A stretch of DNA of 64,000 nt. Source: Rhizobacter koreensis (GTDB taxonomy: Bacteria; Pseudomonadota; Gammaproteobacteria; Burkholderiales; Burkholderiaceae_C). Below, in pieces: positions 10,215 to 19,876 of the stretch. Within the stretch, counting starts at the first letter, position 1. Every line of letters begins with the position of its first letter. The position numbers and the translations under genes were made by a program. The stretch is from contig NZ_JABWMJ010000003.1 of NCBI RefSeq assembly GCF_013366375.1, positions 372,001 to 436,000 of the forward strand, given 5' to 3'. Below the pieces are notes generated by a model. That model made no database searches. It was not told the origin of the DNA and was given only the letters and a program-made list of their open reading frames with translations.

Positions 10215-10400
10215 GTGCGCGGCGGGTGGACGGATGGGTTGCGGCAAGCTCGATGCCGGCCCGGGCGCGGCGATGCTAGCGAAGCCCGGCGCCGCGGTTC
10301 GGGCACCGCGCTTGCTTCGACGGAGGAACCGGGCGAGACGGCGCCGACACCGGTCCACGCGCCAGGCGGCCGGCAGAGCCGATGACGATCAGGAGCGAAC

Positions 10401-10610
10401 ATGACGAGCGAACAGAACGCAGCCGACGACCCGCGCTCGAGCGAGGAGGTCGACGTCGGCGACCGCGCCGCCATCGAGCGCTGGACCCGTGCGCTCGGCG
10501 TCACCGACTCGGCGTTGCTGAACGCGGTCCAGGCGGTCGGCCCGCGCGTCGACAAGATCAAGGACTACCTCGGCCAGGGCGGCATGGCGGGGGATCAGTC
10601 CGACGCCTGA
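10401..10610 (+). CDS. DUF3606 family small protein
   Basis: The product has 69 residues. After an acidic N-terminus the core AAIERWTRALGVTDSALLNA VQAVGP matches DUF3606, a short helical family (WTKxLGVS...LxxAVxxVG) found in proteobacteria with no established role. It is divergent from the glycosidase gene. AGGAGC lies seven bases upstream of the ATG. Confidence 0.75.
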   Translation: MTSEQNAADDPRSSEEVDVGDRAAIERWTRALGVTDSALLNAVQAVGPRVDKIKDYLGQGGMAGDQSDA

Positions 10611-10700
10611 GCGGCTGCGGGGTCGCGCCGCGGACGACGCGCTGCCGGTGCCCGGCCGCGACCGGCCGGAGACGACCCGGATGCGGTCGACCCGATCGCG

Positions 10701-12809
10701 TCAACGACCGAGCGCCGAGCGCGCCGCCCGCTGGATCTGCGCCGCCTCGTCGATGAGGAGCCCGAGCCGACGCTCGAGCCACGGGGTGGGATCGTCCGCG
10801 GCGGGGCGCTCCGGCAGCAGTGCCAGGTCGGCGGAGCGCGCCGGCTGCGGCTCGACCGGCGGCGCGCGCAGGTCGAGCCTCCGCGCGAGCTCGCCTGACG
10901 CGCCGGCGAGCAGTGGATCGACGCGGCCGGCGCTGTCGCGCTCGTCCTTCAGGCGCGCCAGCGTCATGCGGACCATCGACAGGTGCGCCATCAGCCGCTC
11001 GCCGTGGTCGAGCACGGTCGCGATCTCGCGCGAGGGCAGGCGCACGCCGCGCGGCTCGACGCGACTGCGCTGCAGCGCCGCCGCGAGCGCCGACAGCGAG
11101 TCGTAGGCGCGGCGCCGGGCGAGCCGCTCCTCGACCGGGTCGCCGCGGCCCGGTTGCAGCGAATGCGTCGCGTAGCTCAGCAGGTCGCGCAGGACGCGGC
11201 CGACCGACTCGCGCACGCTGCGCCGCTCCCACGACGGCAGCACGTAGCTGAAGCTCCACGCGAGCAGCGCGCCCAGCAGCGTGTCGGCGACGCGCTCGCC
11301 GATCGCGAACCCGGAGCCCGGATCGACCGCGTGCGCCTGCAGCAGCGCCATCACGCTCGCCGCGGTCGCCGTCAGCCAGTAGAGGCGCATCACGAACGCA
11401 TGGGCGGTGCCGAGCGCGACGATGAAGACGCCGTTGAGCGCGGCGGGCGTGGCGACGTGCGACAGCACGACGACCACCAGGCAGCCGAGGATGGTGCCGG
11501 CGACCCGCGCGTTGCGGCGCGCCAGCGTCTCGCCAAGCTTGCCGCGCAGCACGACCGCGACGCCGAGCACCAGCCAGTACGGATGCGCGCCCCACGGCAG
11601 CAGCAGCGCGAGGTAGTAGGCGGTCGCGAGGGCGAGCGCCATGCGCACGGCGTGACGCAGCACCGGCGAGGTGCCGGTGAGGTGCGGCGGCAGCGCGGCG
11701 AGCGGCCAGCCCTCGGGCGCGACGAAGGCCTGCAGCTGTTCGCGCGTCAGCGGCAGGCGCGCCGGCTCGCCCTGCAGCAGGCGGTCGAGCGCGCGGGCGT
11801 CTTCGTCGAGCCTGCGCACGCGGTCGCGCAGCGACGGCAGCAGGCGTGCGCGCGGCTCGTCGGCCGGCACGCCGAGGCGCTCGAGCGCGGCGTGGGCGGG
11901 CTCGCCGGCGCGATCGGCGGGCCGGGTGCCGTCGCGCACGTGCTCGGCGGCCGCGTCGAGCCGCTCGGCGATGGTGCGCAGCGCGCCGGCGACGGTCTGC
12001 CGGATCGCCTGCCCGGTGGCGTCGCTGCCGAGCAGGTCGGCGTCGAGCCGGCTCGCCAGCAGCACGTCGCGCAGGTCGATCGCGCGCAGCAGCACGCCGA
12101 TGTCGCGCTCGCCCCGAGCGCCGGGCGGCGCCGCGAACAGGAAGTCGCGCGCGATCTGCAGCCGCTCGGCGAGACGTGCCTCGTCGCGGATCCAGGCGCG
12201 CAGGGGGGTCGCCGGCGTGCCTTCGCTGCCGGCGCTGCCGAGCACGTCGGCGCGCGAGCGGAACAGCTCGGCAGTGGCGCCGAGCGCCTCGACGAGCGCG
12301 AGCGTGCGGTAGCGCGGTTGGCACGCCGCACCCGAGACGAGCGCCCATCCGAGGTAGGCCGCCGCGCCGCCCGCGATCCACGCCGCGCCCTGCGCGCCGT
12401 GCGCGCTCGGCGGCACCGCCATCGCGAACACGGTCGCGAGCAGGGGCGCGAACGACACCGCGCCGGCACGCGCGCCCCAGGCCAGCGTCATCATCGCGAC
12501 GAAGGCGATCGCCCCGATCGCGAGCCCCAGGGCGAGCGGCTGCGCCCTCAGCAGCTCGACCACCAGCGCGGCGAGGACGCTCAGCAGCGCCGCCGCGCCG
12601 ACGCGGTGCCAGGTGCGCACCGGCGTGTTGGCGAGGTGGGCGATGCTGGCGCAGACCGCGCCCGAGACGACCAGCGCGGCGGCCTGCGGCCCCGCGAGCG
12701 TCGCTGCCGCGAGCTGGATCAGCGCGATGCCGAGCGCGACCTCGATGCCGTTGATCGCGAACGCCGGCAGTCGAAGCCAGGGCTTGAGGCGGGGAGAGAC
12801 GTGGGGCAT
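10701..12809 (-). CDS. FUSC family membrane protein (YccS/aromatic-acid exporter type)
   Basis: The 702-residue protein has the two-block layout of the FUSC family. An N-terminal membrane block (~10-150, about six hydrophobic segments beginning LPAFAINGIEVALGIALIQL) is followed by a soluble helical region (~155-355). A second membrane block at ~375-500 contains LLLPWGAHPYWLVLGVAVVL and GTILGCLVVVVLSHVATPAA, and a C-terminal cytoplasmic domain completes it. The P-(Y/F)-W-x-x-L element in the second block is a family mark. Members are proposed to export hydroxylated aromatic acids, or act in envelope homeostasis. The ATG at 12809 was chosen over an in-frame start 30 bases earlier. Confidence 0.8.
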   Translation of the reverse strand: MPHVSPRLKPWLRLPAFAINGIEVALGIALIQLAAATLAGPQAAALVVSGAVCASIAHLANTPVRTWHRVGAAALLSVLAALVVELLRAQPLALGLAIGAIAFVAMMTLAWGARAGAVSFAPLLATVFAMAVPPSAHGAQGAAWIAGGAAAYLGWALVSGAACQPRYRTLALVEALGATAELFRSRADVLGSAGSEGTPATPLRAWIRDEARLAERLQIARDFLFAAPPGARGERDIGVLLRAIDLRDVLLASRLDADLLGSDATGQAIRQTVAGALRTIAERLDAAAEHVRDGTRPADRAGEPAHAALERLGVPADEPRARLLPSLRDRVRRLDEDARALDRLLQGEPARLPLTREQLQAFVAPEGWPLAALPPHLTGTSPVLRHAVRMALALATAYYLALLLPWGAHPYWLVLGVAVVLRGKLGETLARRNARVAGTILGCLVVVVLSHVATPAALNGVFIVALGTAHAFVMRLYWLTATAASVMALLQAHAVDPGSGFAIGERVADTLLGALLAWSFSYVLPSWERRSVRESVGRVLRDLLSYATHSLQPGRGDPVEERLARRRAYDSLSALAAALQRSRVEPRGVRLPSREIATVLDHGERLMAHLSMVRMTLARLKDERDSAGRVDPLLAGASGELARRLDLRAPPVEPQPARSADLALLPERPAADDPTPWLERRLGLLIDEAAQIQRAARSALGR

Positions 12810-12937
12810 CGACGGGGCGCGGGACGGGCGCGGCAGCATAGCCGGCTCGGCACCGCTGGCGGCTGCGCCTGCCGCTCACGCTGCGGTCGCGCCCGCTGGG
12901 GCCGTCACGGGCAGTGCCCTCGCTATGCTCGGCGCCG

Positions 12938-13435
12938 ATGAAGACGCTGCTGATCGTCTACCAGTCGACCACCGGCGGCACGCGGCAGATGGTCGAGGCC
13001 GCGGCGGCCGGCGCCGCCGCCGAAGCCGCCGGCGGCGTGACGACGCGCGTGCTGACCGCATCCGAGGCACGGGCCGATGACGTGCTCGCCGCCGACGGTT
13101 ACCTGTTCGCGGCGCCCGAGAACCTCGCGACCATGGCCGGCCTGATGAAGGACTTCTTCGACCGCACCTACTACCCCGTGCTCGACCATGTCGCCGCGCG
13201 CCCCTATGCGGTGATGGTGTGCGCCGGCAGCGACGGCAGCGGCGCGGCGCGCCAGATCGAGCGGATCGCGACCGGGTGGCGCCTGCGCCGCGTCGCCGAC
13301 CCGCTGATCGTCTGCACCCATGCGCAGACGCCGGAGGCGATCGCCCGGCCCAAGGTCATCGCCGACGAGGATGCGATCCGCTGTCGCGAACTCGGCGCAT
13401 CGCTCGCCGCCGGCCTGGCGCTCGGCGTGTTCTGA
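12938..13435 (+). CDS. Flavodoxin-like / NAD(P)H-dependent FMN reductase family protein
   Basis: The product has 165 residues and an alpha/beta flavodoxin fold. The FMN phosphate-binding loop is LIVYQSTTGGTRQMVEAAA at 4-22, and a second flavin contact is in YLFAAPENLATMAGLMKDFFDR at ~68-90 (AAPENLATM). These fit flavodoxin-like reductases that bind FMN and pass electrons from NAD(P)H. The electron acceptor is unknown. The gene is convergent with the rhomboid gene, with 50 bases between stops. Confidence 0.75.
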   Translation: MKTLLIVYQSTTGGTRQMVEAAAAGAAAEAAGGVTTRVLTASEARADDVLAADGYLFAAPENLATMAGLMKDFFDRTYYPVLDHVAARPYAVMVCAGSDGSGAARQIERIATGWRLRRVADPLIVCTHAQTPEAIARPKVIADEDAIRCRELGASLAAGLALGVF

Positions 13436-13485
13436 GCCGCGGCGGCTTTTGCCGGTTCGAGCGTCGCCCGTCGGCCGCGCGTCGC

Positions 13486-14106
13486 TCAGCCCAGGAAGTG
13501 CCGGAACGCCGCCGCGAGAATCGCGGGGTCGGCGAGAGCGACGAACGCGATGCCGGTCAGCGCGCCGGCGAGGTGGGCGTCGTGATTAATGCGCCCGCGT
13601 GCCTGGCGCGATGCCCAGATCGTGTATGCGAGATAGCCCACCGCGAACAGCGGCGCCGGGATCGGCACCGGGATCGGCACGATGTAGAGCGAGCTCGCCG
13701 GGAAGTACAGGATCGATGCGAACAGCACCGCCAGGATTGCGCCCGAGGCGCCGAGGCTGCGGTACTCCGGCTCGTGACGGTGCGCGACCCAGGTGCCGAG
13801 ATCGCTGACCAGGAGCCCGAGCGCATAGAGCGCCAGGAACGGCGCGCTGCCGATGCGCCGCTCGAGACCGAAGCCGAACGCCCAGAACGTGAAGCTGTTG
13901 AACAGCAGGTGCGCGAGGTCGGCGTGCAGGAAGCCGCTGGTGATCGCGGTGTGGTACTCGCGCCGCCGCACCAGCCAGTACGGACGGAACAGGTGGCGCT
14001 CGAGCAGCGCCGGCCGCGCGAGCGCGTACAGGCTGCCGGCGAGGATCAGCGCGAGCAGCAGCGCCGACATCGGCGCCCCGCGGGTTAGGGCAATCAGCGG
14101 ATCCAT
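13486..14106 (-). CDS. Rhomboid family intramembrane serine protease
   Basis: The product is 206 residues from the ATG at 14106; an ATG at 14070 is also possible. The rhomboid active-site elements are present: HADLAHLLFNSFTFWAFG (61-78) provides the His/Asn oxyanion region, SLGASGAILAVLF holds the nucleophile Ser121 in GASG, and NHDAHLAGALTG holds the base His178. Six hydrophobic segments are visible. Rhomboids cleave transmembrane substrates within the bilayer; its substrate here is unknown. A stretch of VPIPVPIPAP at ~143-152 is an unusual Pro-rich loop between helices 4 and 5. Confidence 0.88.
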   Translation of the reverse strand: MDPLIALTRGAPMSALLLALILAGSLYALARPALLERHLFRPYWLVRRREYHTAITSGFLHADLAHLLFNSFTFWAFGFGLERRIGSAPFLALYALGLLVSDLGTWVAHRHEPEYRSLGASGAILAVLFASILYFPASSLYIVPIPVPIPAPLFAVGYLAYTIWASRQARGRINHDAHLAGALTGIAFVALADPAILAAAFRHFLG

Positions 14107-14314
14107 GAAGCGTCGGGTCGCAGGGTGAGTGGCAAGGCTGCGCCGGGGCACGCCGCCATCGACCGCGCACCGCCTGCCGCCGCCTGGCGAGGCAGCGCGC
14201 AGTATCGCGGGGGCGGCGAGGTGCGCTGCGATGGCAGCTTGGCGGCGGCGTCGAGCGCCCGCAGACCCGGCGCGTTGCCGCTCGCGGAGCGTCGCACCGC
14301 GCTACGCTCGCCCG

Positions 14315-14782
14315 ATGTTCGTCGACACCGATGGCCTGGAGGCGCCGGCCGGCCCGCTGCTGCTGCGGGTGCTGCCGAGCCCGGCACTTGCCTCGTTGCA
14401 GGCCGCGATCGCTGCCGCGGTGCCGGGGCAGCATGCCGTCGTGGCGCTGCACGTCACGCTCTGCATGAGCGCGCTCGACGCGGCCGGTCTGCCGGCGCCG
14501 CCGGCTTGCGTCGAGTTGCTCGACACGGCGCCGCGGCTGACCGGCGCGGAAGGCACCACGTCGGTCTGGCTGCCGCTCGCGAACCCCAGCCAACAGGCGC
14601 TTGCCGCCTTCGTGCAGGCGCTCGCGCGCCAGGCGAGACGCCTCGACGTGGTCGAACCCGGCCGCGTGTTCCACGTGAGCCTGTGCAACCGGAGCGGCGA
14701 GCGCGACGACTCGGTCGCCGAGCCCTGGCGCGCGCCATCGGAGCCGTTGCCGCTCGAGGCGCCGGCTCGGCGGCAGCGCTGA
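14315..14782 (+). CDS. Probable 2H phosphoesterase-like protein
   Basis: The product has 155 residues. Two H-x-(T/S)-L motifs sit at LHVTLC (His46) and FHVSLC (His120), each following a hydrophobic strand, with ~74 residues between them. This pair is the defining mark of the 2H phosphoesterase superfamily (LigT, RNA 2',3'-cyclic phosphodiesterases and relatives). Length and spacing fit a single two-lobed domain. No closer family is recognised, so the substrate (RNA cyclic phosphate, or another cyclic phosphodiester) is open. The OCD-family gene follows 90 bases downstream on the same strand. Confidence 0.5.
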   Translation: MFVDTDGLEAPAGPLLLRVLPSPALASLQAAIAAAVPGQHAVVALHVTLCMSALDAAGLPAPPACVELLDTAPRLTGAEGTTSVWLPLANPSQQALAAFVQALARQARRLDVVEPGRVFHVSLCNRSGERDDSVAEPWRAPSEPLPLEAPARRQR

Positions 14783-14872
14783 TCGACGATGCCCAGCCGC
14801 GCGCCCGCACCTTGTCCATCCGCCTCGTCAACGGAGCCGGCCCGGCTCCGGCCCGGCACGCCGTGACGCCTG

Positions 14873-15811
14873 ATGAGAGTCCATGACGCCGCGGCCGTGC
14901 GCGCCGCCTTGCCCTTCAACCGCTTGATCGACGCGCTGCGCGCCGCGTTCGCCGACGACGCCGCGGTGCCGACCCGCCACGTGCACGCGGTCGGCGGCGG
15001 TGCGGTCACCTCGCTGCTGATGCCGGCGTGGCAGGACGGCCGCTACTACGCCGTGAAGGTGGTCAACATCGCGCCCGGCAACGCCGCGCGCGGCCTCGCG
15101 GGCGTCCACGCGACGGTGCTGCTGCACGACGCGACCACCGGCGTGCCGCTCGCGTGCATCGACGGCAGCGAGCTGACGGCGCGCCGCACCGCGGCGGCGT
15201 CGGCGCTCGCGGCGTCGTACCTCGCGCGACCGGACGCGCGCCGGCTGCTCGTCGTCGGTGCCGGCCGCGTCGCCGCGCTGCTGCCGGAGGCCTACCGCGC
15301 GGTGCGTCCGATCGAGCGGGTCGACGTGTGGGCGCGCCGACCCGGCGCGGCGGAGGCGCTCGCTGCACAGTGGCGGCAGCAGGGCGTCGACGCGCGCGCG
15401 GTGACGTCGCTCGAACGCGCGGTGGTCGAGGCGGACGTGGTGAGCTGCGCGACGCTCGCGACCGCGCCGCTGATCGCCGGCGCGTGGCTCGGCGCCGGCA
15501 GCCATCTCGACCTCATCGGCAGCTTCACGCCGGCGATGCGCGAAGCCGACGACGCCTGTTTCGCCGGTGCGCGCGTCTGGATCGACACCGAGGAGGCGCT
15601 CGCCAAGAGCGGCGACCTGCTGGACCCGCTCGCGCGCGGCGTGCTGGCGCCCGGCGACGTCGTGGGGACGCTGGCGGGTCTCTGTCGCGGCGCCGCCGAC
15701 ACCCGGGCCTCGGCGGGCGAGCGCACGGTATTCAAGTCGGTCGGCAGCGCGCTCGAGGACCTGGCTGCGGCGGTGCTGGTCGCCGAGAGCAGCGCAACCG
15801 GCACGGCGTAG
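14873..15811 (+). CDS. Ornithine cyclodeaminase / mu-crystallin family enzyme
   Basis: The 312-residue protein has the family layout. The N-terminal dimerisation and substrate-binding part contains YYAVKVVNIAPGNAARGL (the Lys and Pro-x-Asn element that binds the substrate carboxylate) and a Rossmann domain with RLLVVGAGRVAALLPEAYRA near 122. SHLDLIGSFTPAMREADDA and KSGDLLDPLARGVL match the second half. Family members include ornithine cyclodeaminase (ornithine to proline), alanine dehydrogenase and ketimine reductases, and sequence alone does not separate them. A link to proline is suggested by PutA being the next gene, convergent and 40 bases away. Confidence 0.8.
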   Translation: MRVHDAAAVRAALPFNRLIDALRAAFADDAAVPTRHVHAVGGGAVTSLLMPAWQDGRYYAVKVVNIAPGNAARGLAGVHATVLLHDATTGVPLACIDGSELTARRTAAASALAASYLARPDARRLLVVGAGRVAALLPEAYRAVRPIERVDVWARRPGAAEALAAQWRQQGVDARAVTSLERAVVEADVVSCATLATAPLIAGAWLGAGSHLDLIGSFTPAMREADDACFAGARVWIDTEEALAKSGDLLDPLARGVLAPGDVVGTLAGLCRGAADTRASAGERTVFKSVGSALEDLAAAVLVAESSATGTA

Positions 15812-15851
15812 CCGTCGACGCCTCCGGCGCGCGAGCCGCATTCCGGGCCGC

Positions 15852-18800
15852 TCAGCCGACCGTCATCAGGCTCGCATTGCCACCCGCGGCGGCGGTGTTG
15901 ATGCTGATGCTGCGCTCGACGCACAGCCCCTCGAGGGCGATGCGGTCGTCGCCGGGCGCGAGGCCGAGCACCGGCACGATGGCGCCGTCGCGGGCCGCCG
16001 CGGTCTCCAGCACCGCGCGCAGTGCGGCGCCGTCGCCGTGGGCGAGCACGACGTCGACGCGCGCGTCGCCCGCCGGGTCGTCGACGGGCGCGATGCGCTC
16101 GCGCACCGGCGCCGGCAAGGTCGTCGCGAGCGCTCGCTGTGCGGCCGGCCAGACCGCGCGACTGCCGACCGCCAGCACCGCGGCGAATTCGATCAGTTGG
16201 TCGTCCGCATCGGTCGCGATGCAGGCCACCGCATGCCGCGGCGCGATCGCGTAGAGGTTCGCCTCGCCGGTGGGACCGCGCAGCGTGCGTGCGAGGCCCG
16301 CGGGCGAGGCTGCCGCGAAGCGATCGCATGCCGCGGCGACGCGCGCGTGACCGTGCGCGCCGGCCCAGCGGGCGAGCGCCTGCAGAGCCGCCCGGGCGCC
16401 GCGGTCGACGCTCGGCAGAGGAAGGCCGTGCGTCGGCGGCTCCGCGAGCGCCGCGCCGGCGGCTTCGACGCTCGCCCGCGCCGCGTCTAGCGGCCGCTCG
16501 GCGAGCAGCCGCAGCAGGTAGAGCGGACCGCCGGCCTTCGGGCCGGTGCCCGAGAGCGCGTGACCGCCGAACGGCTGCACGCCGACCACCGCGCCGATCA
16601 GGTTGCGATTGACGTAGAGGTTGCCGGCGGGGAGGCCCGCGGCGACTTCGGCGACGCGTTCGTCGATGCGCGTGTGGACGCCGCCGGTCAGTGCGTAGCC
16701 GGTCGCGGCGATCGCCGCGAGCAGCGCCGGCAGCTCGTCTCGGCGGTAGCGCAGCACGTGCAGCACCGGGCCGAACACCTCGTGCGTCAACGCGTCGAGC
16801 CGGTCGAACTCGATCAGCGTCGGCGCGACGAAGCTGGCGCCCGCTGGCAGGTCGGCCGGCAGCGCGGCGCGCACGACGCGGCAGCCGCGCGCGCGCATCG
16901 CCTCGACGTGCGCCTCGATCGCCGCAGCAGCGGCCGCGTCGATCACCGGGCCGACATCGGTCGCGAGGCGCCGCGGATCGCCGACGCGCAGTTCGCCGAG
17001 CGCGCCTTCGAGCATCGTCAGCACGCGCTCGGCGACGTCGCGCTGCACCGCGAGGATGCGCAGGGCCGAGCAGCGCTGGCCCGCGCTGTCGAACGCCGAG
17101 GTCAGCGCGTCGGCGACGACCTGCTCCGCAAGCGCCGACGAATCGACCACCAGCGCGTTCTGGCCGCCGGTCTCGGCGATCAGCGGCACCGGCCCGCCGC
17201 CGGCGCCGAGGCGCTGCGCGAGCGTGCGCTGCAGTCCTTTCGCGACCGCGGTCGAGCCGGTGAACAGCACCGCCTCGATGCGCGTGTCGGCGGCGAGCGC
17301 CGCGCCGACCGTTTCGCCCGGTCCGGGCAGGAGCTGCAGCGCGCCGTGCGGCACGCCGGCCGCGTGCAGCCGGTGCACCGCTTGCGCCGCCACCAGCGGC
17401 GTCTGCTCGGCGGGTTTGGCGAGCACCGGATTGCCGGCGGCGAGCGCCGCGCCGACCTGGCCGACGAAGATCGCGAGCGGGAAGTTCCACGGGCTGATGC
17501 AGGCGACCGGGCCGAGCGGCCGGTGCGTCGCGTGGTCGAGGTCGCGCCGCACCTGGCCGGCGTGGTGGCGCAACGAATCGACGGCCTCGCGCACCTCGGC
17601 GACCGCCGCGGCGAGGGTGCGGCCGGCCTCGCGCAGCACGAGCGCGGCCAGCGGCTCGAGGTCGCGCTCGATCGCGTCGGCGGCGCGTTCGAGCGCGGCG
17701 GCCCGTTCGGCGGGGGCGGTGGCGGCCCAGTCCGGCGCGATCGCGACCGCGCGGGTGAGCGCCTGCTCGATCTCCTCCGGGGTCGCGTCGCGGACGTGGC
17801 CGACCACGTCGCTCGGATCGGCCGGGTTGCGGATCGGCTGCCAGTCGCCCGGCTGCGGCGCCCGTCGGGGCGTCGCATCGACCGCGGGGCCCGTCGCCCC
17901 GTCGCGGTCGGCATCCGCATCGGTCCCGGCGACCCGGCGTTCGTGCGACGACGCTTCGATCGCGGTTGCGATCGACGCCAGCGCGGGCTCGCTCGCCAGG
18001 TCGACGCCGCGCGCGTTGCGGCGGTCGGTGCCGTAGAGGTCGCGCGGCAGCGGGATCGCCGGGTGCGGTCGGCCGACCGCGCCCTCGGCGGCCCCAGCGC
18101 CCTCGACCGTCCGCACCGGGTCGGCGATCAGCTCGTCGATGCCGACCTCGCGATTGCCGACGCGGTTGACGAACGAGGTGTTGGCGCCGTTCTCGAGCAG
18201 GCGCCGCACCAGGTAGGCCAGCAGCGTGTCGTGGCGGCCGACGGGCGCATAGATGCGGCACGGCACGCCGAGCCCGCCGCGCGCGACGCCCGCCACCACC
18301 TGCTCGTAGAGCGGCTCGCCCATGCCGTGCAGGCACTGGAACTCGTACGCCGTCGCGCCGCGTGCGCTCGCCAAGGTATGGACGCTGGCCAGCGTCTGCG
18401 CGTTGTGCGTCGCGAACTGCGGGTAGACCGCGGCACCGGCGTCGAGCAGGCGGCGCGCGCACGCGAGGTAGGCGACGTCGGTATGCGCGCGCCGCGTGTA
18501 GACGGGGTACTCGGCAACGCCGTCCACCTGCGCGCGCTTGATCTCGCTGTCCCAGTAGGCGCCCTTGACGAGCCGCACCATCAGGCGCCGGCTGCTCGCG
18601 CGCGCGAGATCGACCAGGTGGTCGATCACCGCCGGCGCGCGCTTCTGGTAGGCCTGCACGACGAAGCCGAGCCCGGCCCAGCCGGCGAGCGAAGGCTCGG
18701 CGACGAGACGCTCCAGCAGGTCGAGCGACAGTTCGAGGCGGTCGGCCTCTTCGGCGTCGAGGTTGATGCCGATGTCGAGGCGCCGGGCGCGTTCGACGAG

Positions 18801-19685
18801 TGCCAGCAGGCGCGGATAGAGCTCGGCGTGAACCCGCTCGACCTGCGCCCGCGAATAGCGCGGGTGCAGCGCCGACAGCTTGATCGAGAGGCCCGGGCTC
18901 GCGTCGACGCCGCGCCCGCCGGCGGCGCGGCCGATCGCGTCGATCGCGTGCGCGTAGGCGGCGGCGTAGCGCTCCGCATCGACAGCGGTCATCGCGCCTT
19001 CGCCGAGCATGTCGTACGAGAAGCGAAAGCCGCGCGCCTCGCGCGTCCGCGCCTGCGCGAGCGCGGACTCGATCGTCTCGCCGGTGACGAACTGCTCGCC
19101 CAGCATCCGCATCGCGAGATCGACCCCGCGCCGGATCAGCGGCTCGCCGCCGATGCCGGCGATGCGGCCGAGCGCGGCGCCGAAACCGCTCGTGCTGTGG
19201 GTCGAGACGAGCTTGCCGGTGAGCAGCAGGCCCCAGCTCGCGGCGTTGACGAACAGCGAATCGCTGCGCCCGACGTGGGCGAGCCAGTCGCCGCTGCCCA
19301 CCTTGTCGCGGATCAGTGCGTCGCGCGTCGCCGCGTCGGGGATGCGCAGCAGCGCTTCCGCCAGGCACATCAGCGCGACGCCTTCGTGCGACGAGAGGGC
19401 GAATTCCTGCAGCAGGCCCTGCACGAGCCCGGGCGGCCCGCCGTCGTCGGCACGTTCGCGCAGGCCCTGCACCAGCCGCATCGCGAGCGCACGCGTCGCG
19501 GTGGCTTCGGCAGCGGTCAGGCGAGCGGCGTCGAGCAGTGCGGCGACGCAGGCGGGCTCCGACGCGTCGGCGAGCGCCGCGATCGCCTGGCGCGACGGCG
19601 TTCGCTCGTGCCAGAGCGTGAACGGCGGGTTCGCGGCGCCGGCGGCCGCGATGGCGCAGGCTTGGTGTGGGTCGACGACGGACAT
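15852..19685 (-). CDS. putA: Bifunctional PutA: proline dehydrogenase / L-glutamate-gamma-semialdehyde dehydrogenase
   Basis: This 1277-residue protein oxidises proline to glutamate in two steps. The proline dehydrogenase barrel spans ~215-515 (LSIKLSALHPRYSR, FVVQAYQKRAP, LVKGAYWDSEIKRAQ, FATHNAQTLASV). The P5C dehydrogenase domain follows at ~610-1080 (ISPWNFPLAIFVGQ, VLFTGSTAVAKG, and catalytic Cys872 in AGQRCSALRIL). A third region of ~200 residues at the C-terminus is the ALDH-like domain of long PutAs, ending in a conserved-looking INTAAAGGNASLMTVG. The N-terminus lacks the ribbon-helix-helix DNA-binding domain of trifunctional E. coli PutA, so self-regulation is unlikely. I chose the ATG at 19685 because the preceding frame is Arg-rich non-coding sequence. 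Confidence 0.95.
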   Translation of the reverse strand: MSVVDPHQACAIAAAGAANPPFTLWHERTPSRQAIAALADASEPACVAALLDAARLTAAEATATRALAMRLVQGLRERADDGGPPGLVQGLLQEFALSSHEGVALMCLAEALLRIPDAATRDALIRDKVGSGDWLAHVGRSDSLFVNAASWGLLLTGKLVSTHSTSGFGAALGRIAGIGGEPLIRRGVDLAMRMLGEQFVTGETIESALAQARTREARGFRFSYDMLGEGAMTAVDAERYAAAYAHAIDAIGRAAGGRGVDASPGLSIKLSALHPRYSRAQVERVHAELYPRLLALVERARRLDIGINLDAEEADRLELSLDLLERLVAEPSLAGWAGLGFVVQAYQKRAPAVIDHLVDLARASSRRLMVRLVKGAYWDSEIKRAQVDGVAEYPVYTRRAHTDVAYLACARRLLDAGAAVYPQFATHNAQTLASVHTLASARGATAYEFQCLHGMGEPLYEQVVAGVARGGLGVPCRIYAPVGRHDTLLAYLVRRLLENGANTSFVNRVGNREVGIDELIADPVRTVEGAGAAEGAVGRPHPAIPLPRDLYGTDRRNARGVDLASEPALASIATAIEASSHERRVAGTDADADRDGATGPAVDATPRRAPQPGDWQPIRNPADPSDVVGHVRDATPEEIEQALTRAVAIAPDWAATAPAERAAALERAADAIERDLEPLAALVLREAGRTLAAAVAEVREAVDSLRHHAGQVRRDLDHATHRPLGPVACISPWNFPLAIFVGQVGAALAAGNPVLAKPAEQTPLVAAQAVHRLHAAGVPHGALQLLPGPGETVGAALAADTRIEAVLFTGSTAVAKGLQRTLAQRLGAGGGPVPLIAETGGQNALVVDSSALAEQVVADALTSAFDSAGQRCSALRILAVQRDVAERVLTMLEGALGELRVGDPRRLATDVGPVIDAAAAAAIEAHVEAMRARGCRVVRAALPADLPAGASFVAPTLIEFDRLDALTHEVFGPVLHVLRYRRDELPALLAAIAATGYALTGGVHTRIDERVAEVAAGLPAGNLYVNRNLIGAVVGVQPFGGHALSGTGPKAGGPLYLLRLLAERPLDAARASVEAAGAALAEPPTHGLPLPSVDRGARAALQALARWAGAHGHARVAAACDRFAAASPAGLARTLRGPTGEANLYAIAPRHAVACIATDADDQLIEFAAVLAVGSRAVWPAAQRALATTLPAPVRERIAPVDDPAGDARVDVVLAHGDGAALRAVLETAAARDGAIVPVLGLAPGDDRIALEGLCVERSISINTAAAGGNASLMTVG

Positions 19686-19876
19686 CGGATGCGGGCGAGC
19701 TGCGGGCCGGGACGACGCCTCCCGAGCGTCGCCTCGGCCGCAAGCATGCACGCGTCGGCGCTCGGCTGCCCGCGCGGCCCCGCCCCGAGGCGCAGGCGGC
19801 GCCCGGTTCGACTATCGTGCGACGGATGCCCGGCGTCGAGCGGCGCCGCAGCGACGCTTCGAGGAGAGACCTGCCG

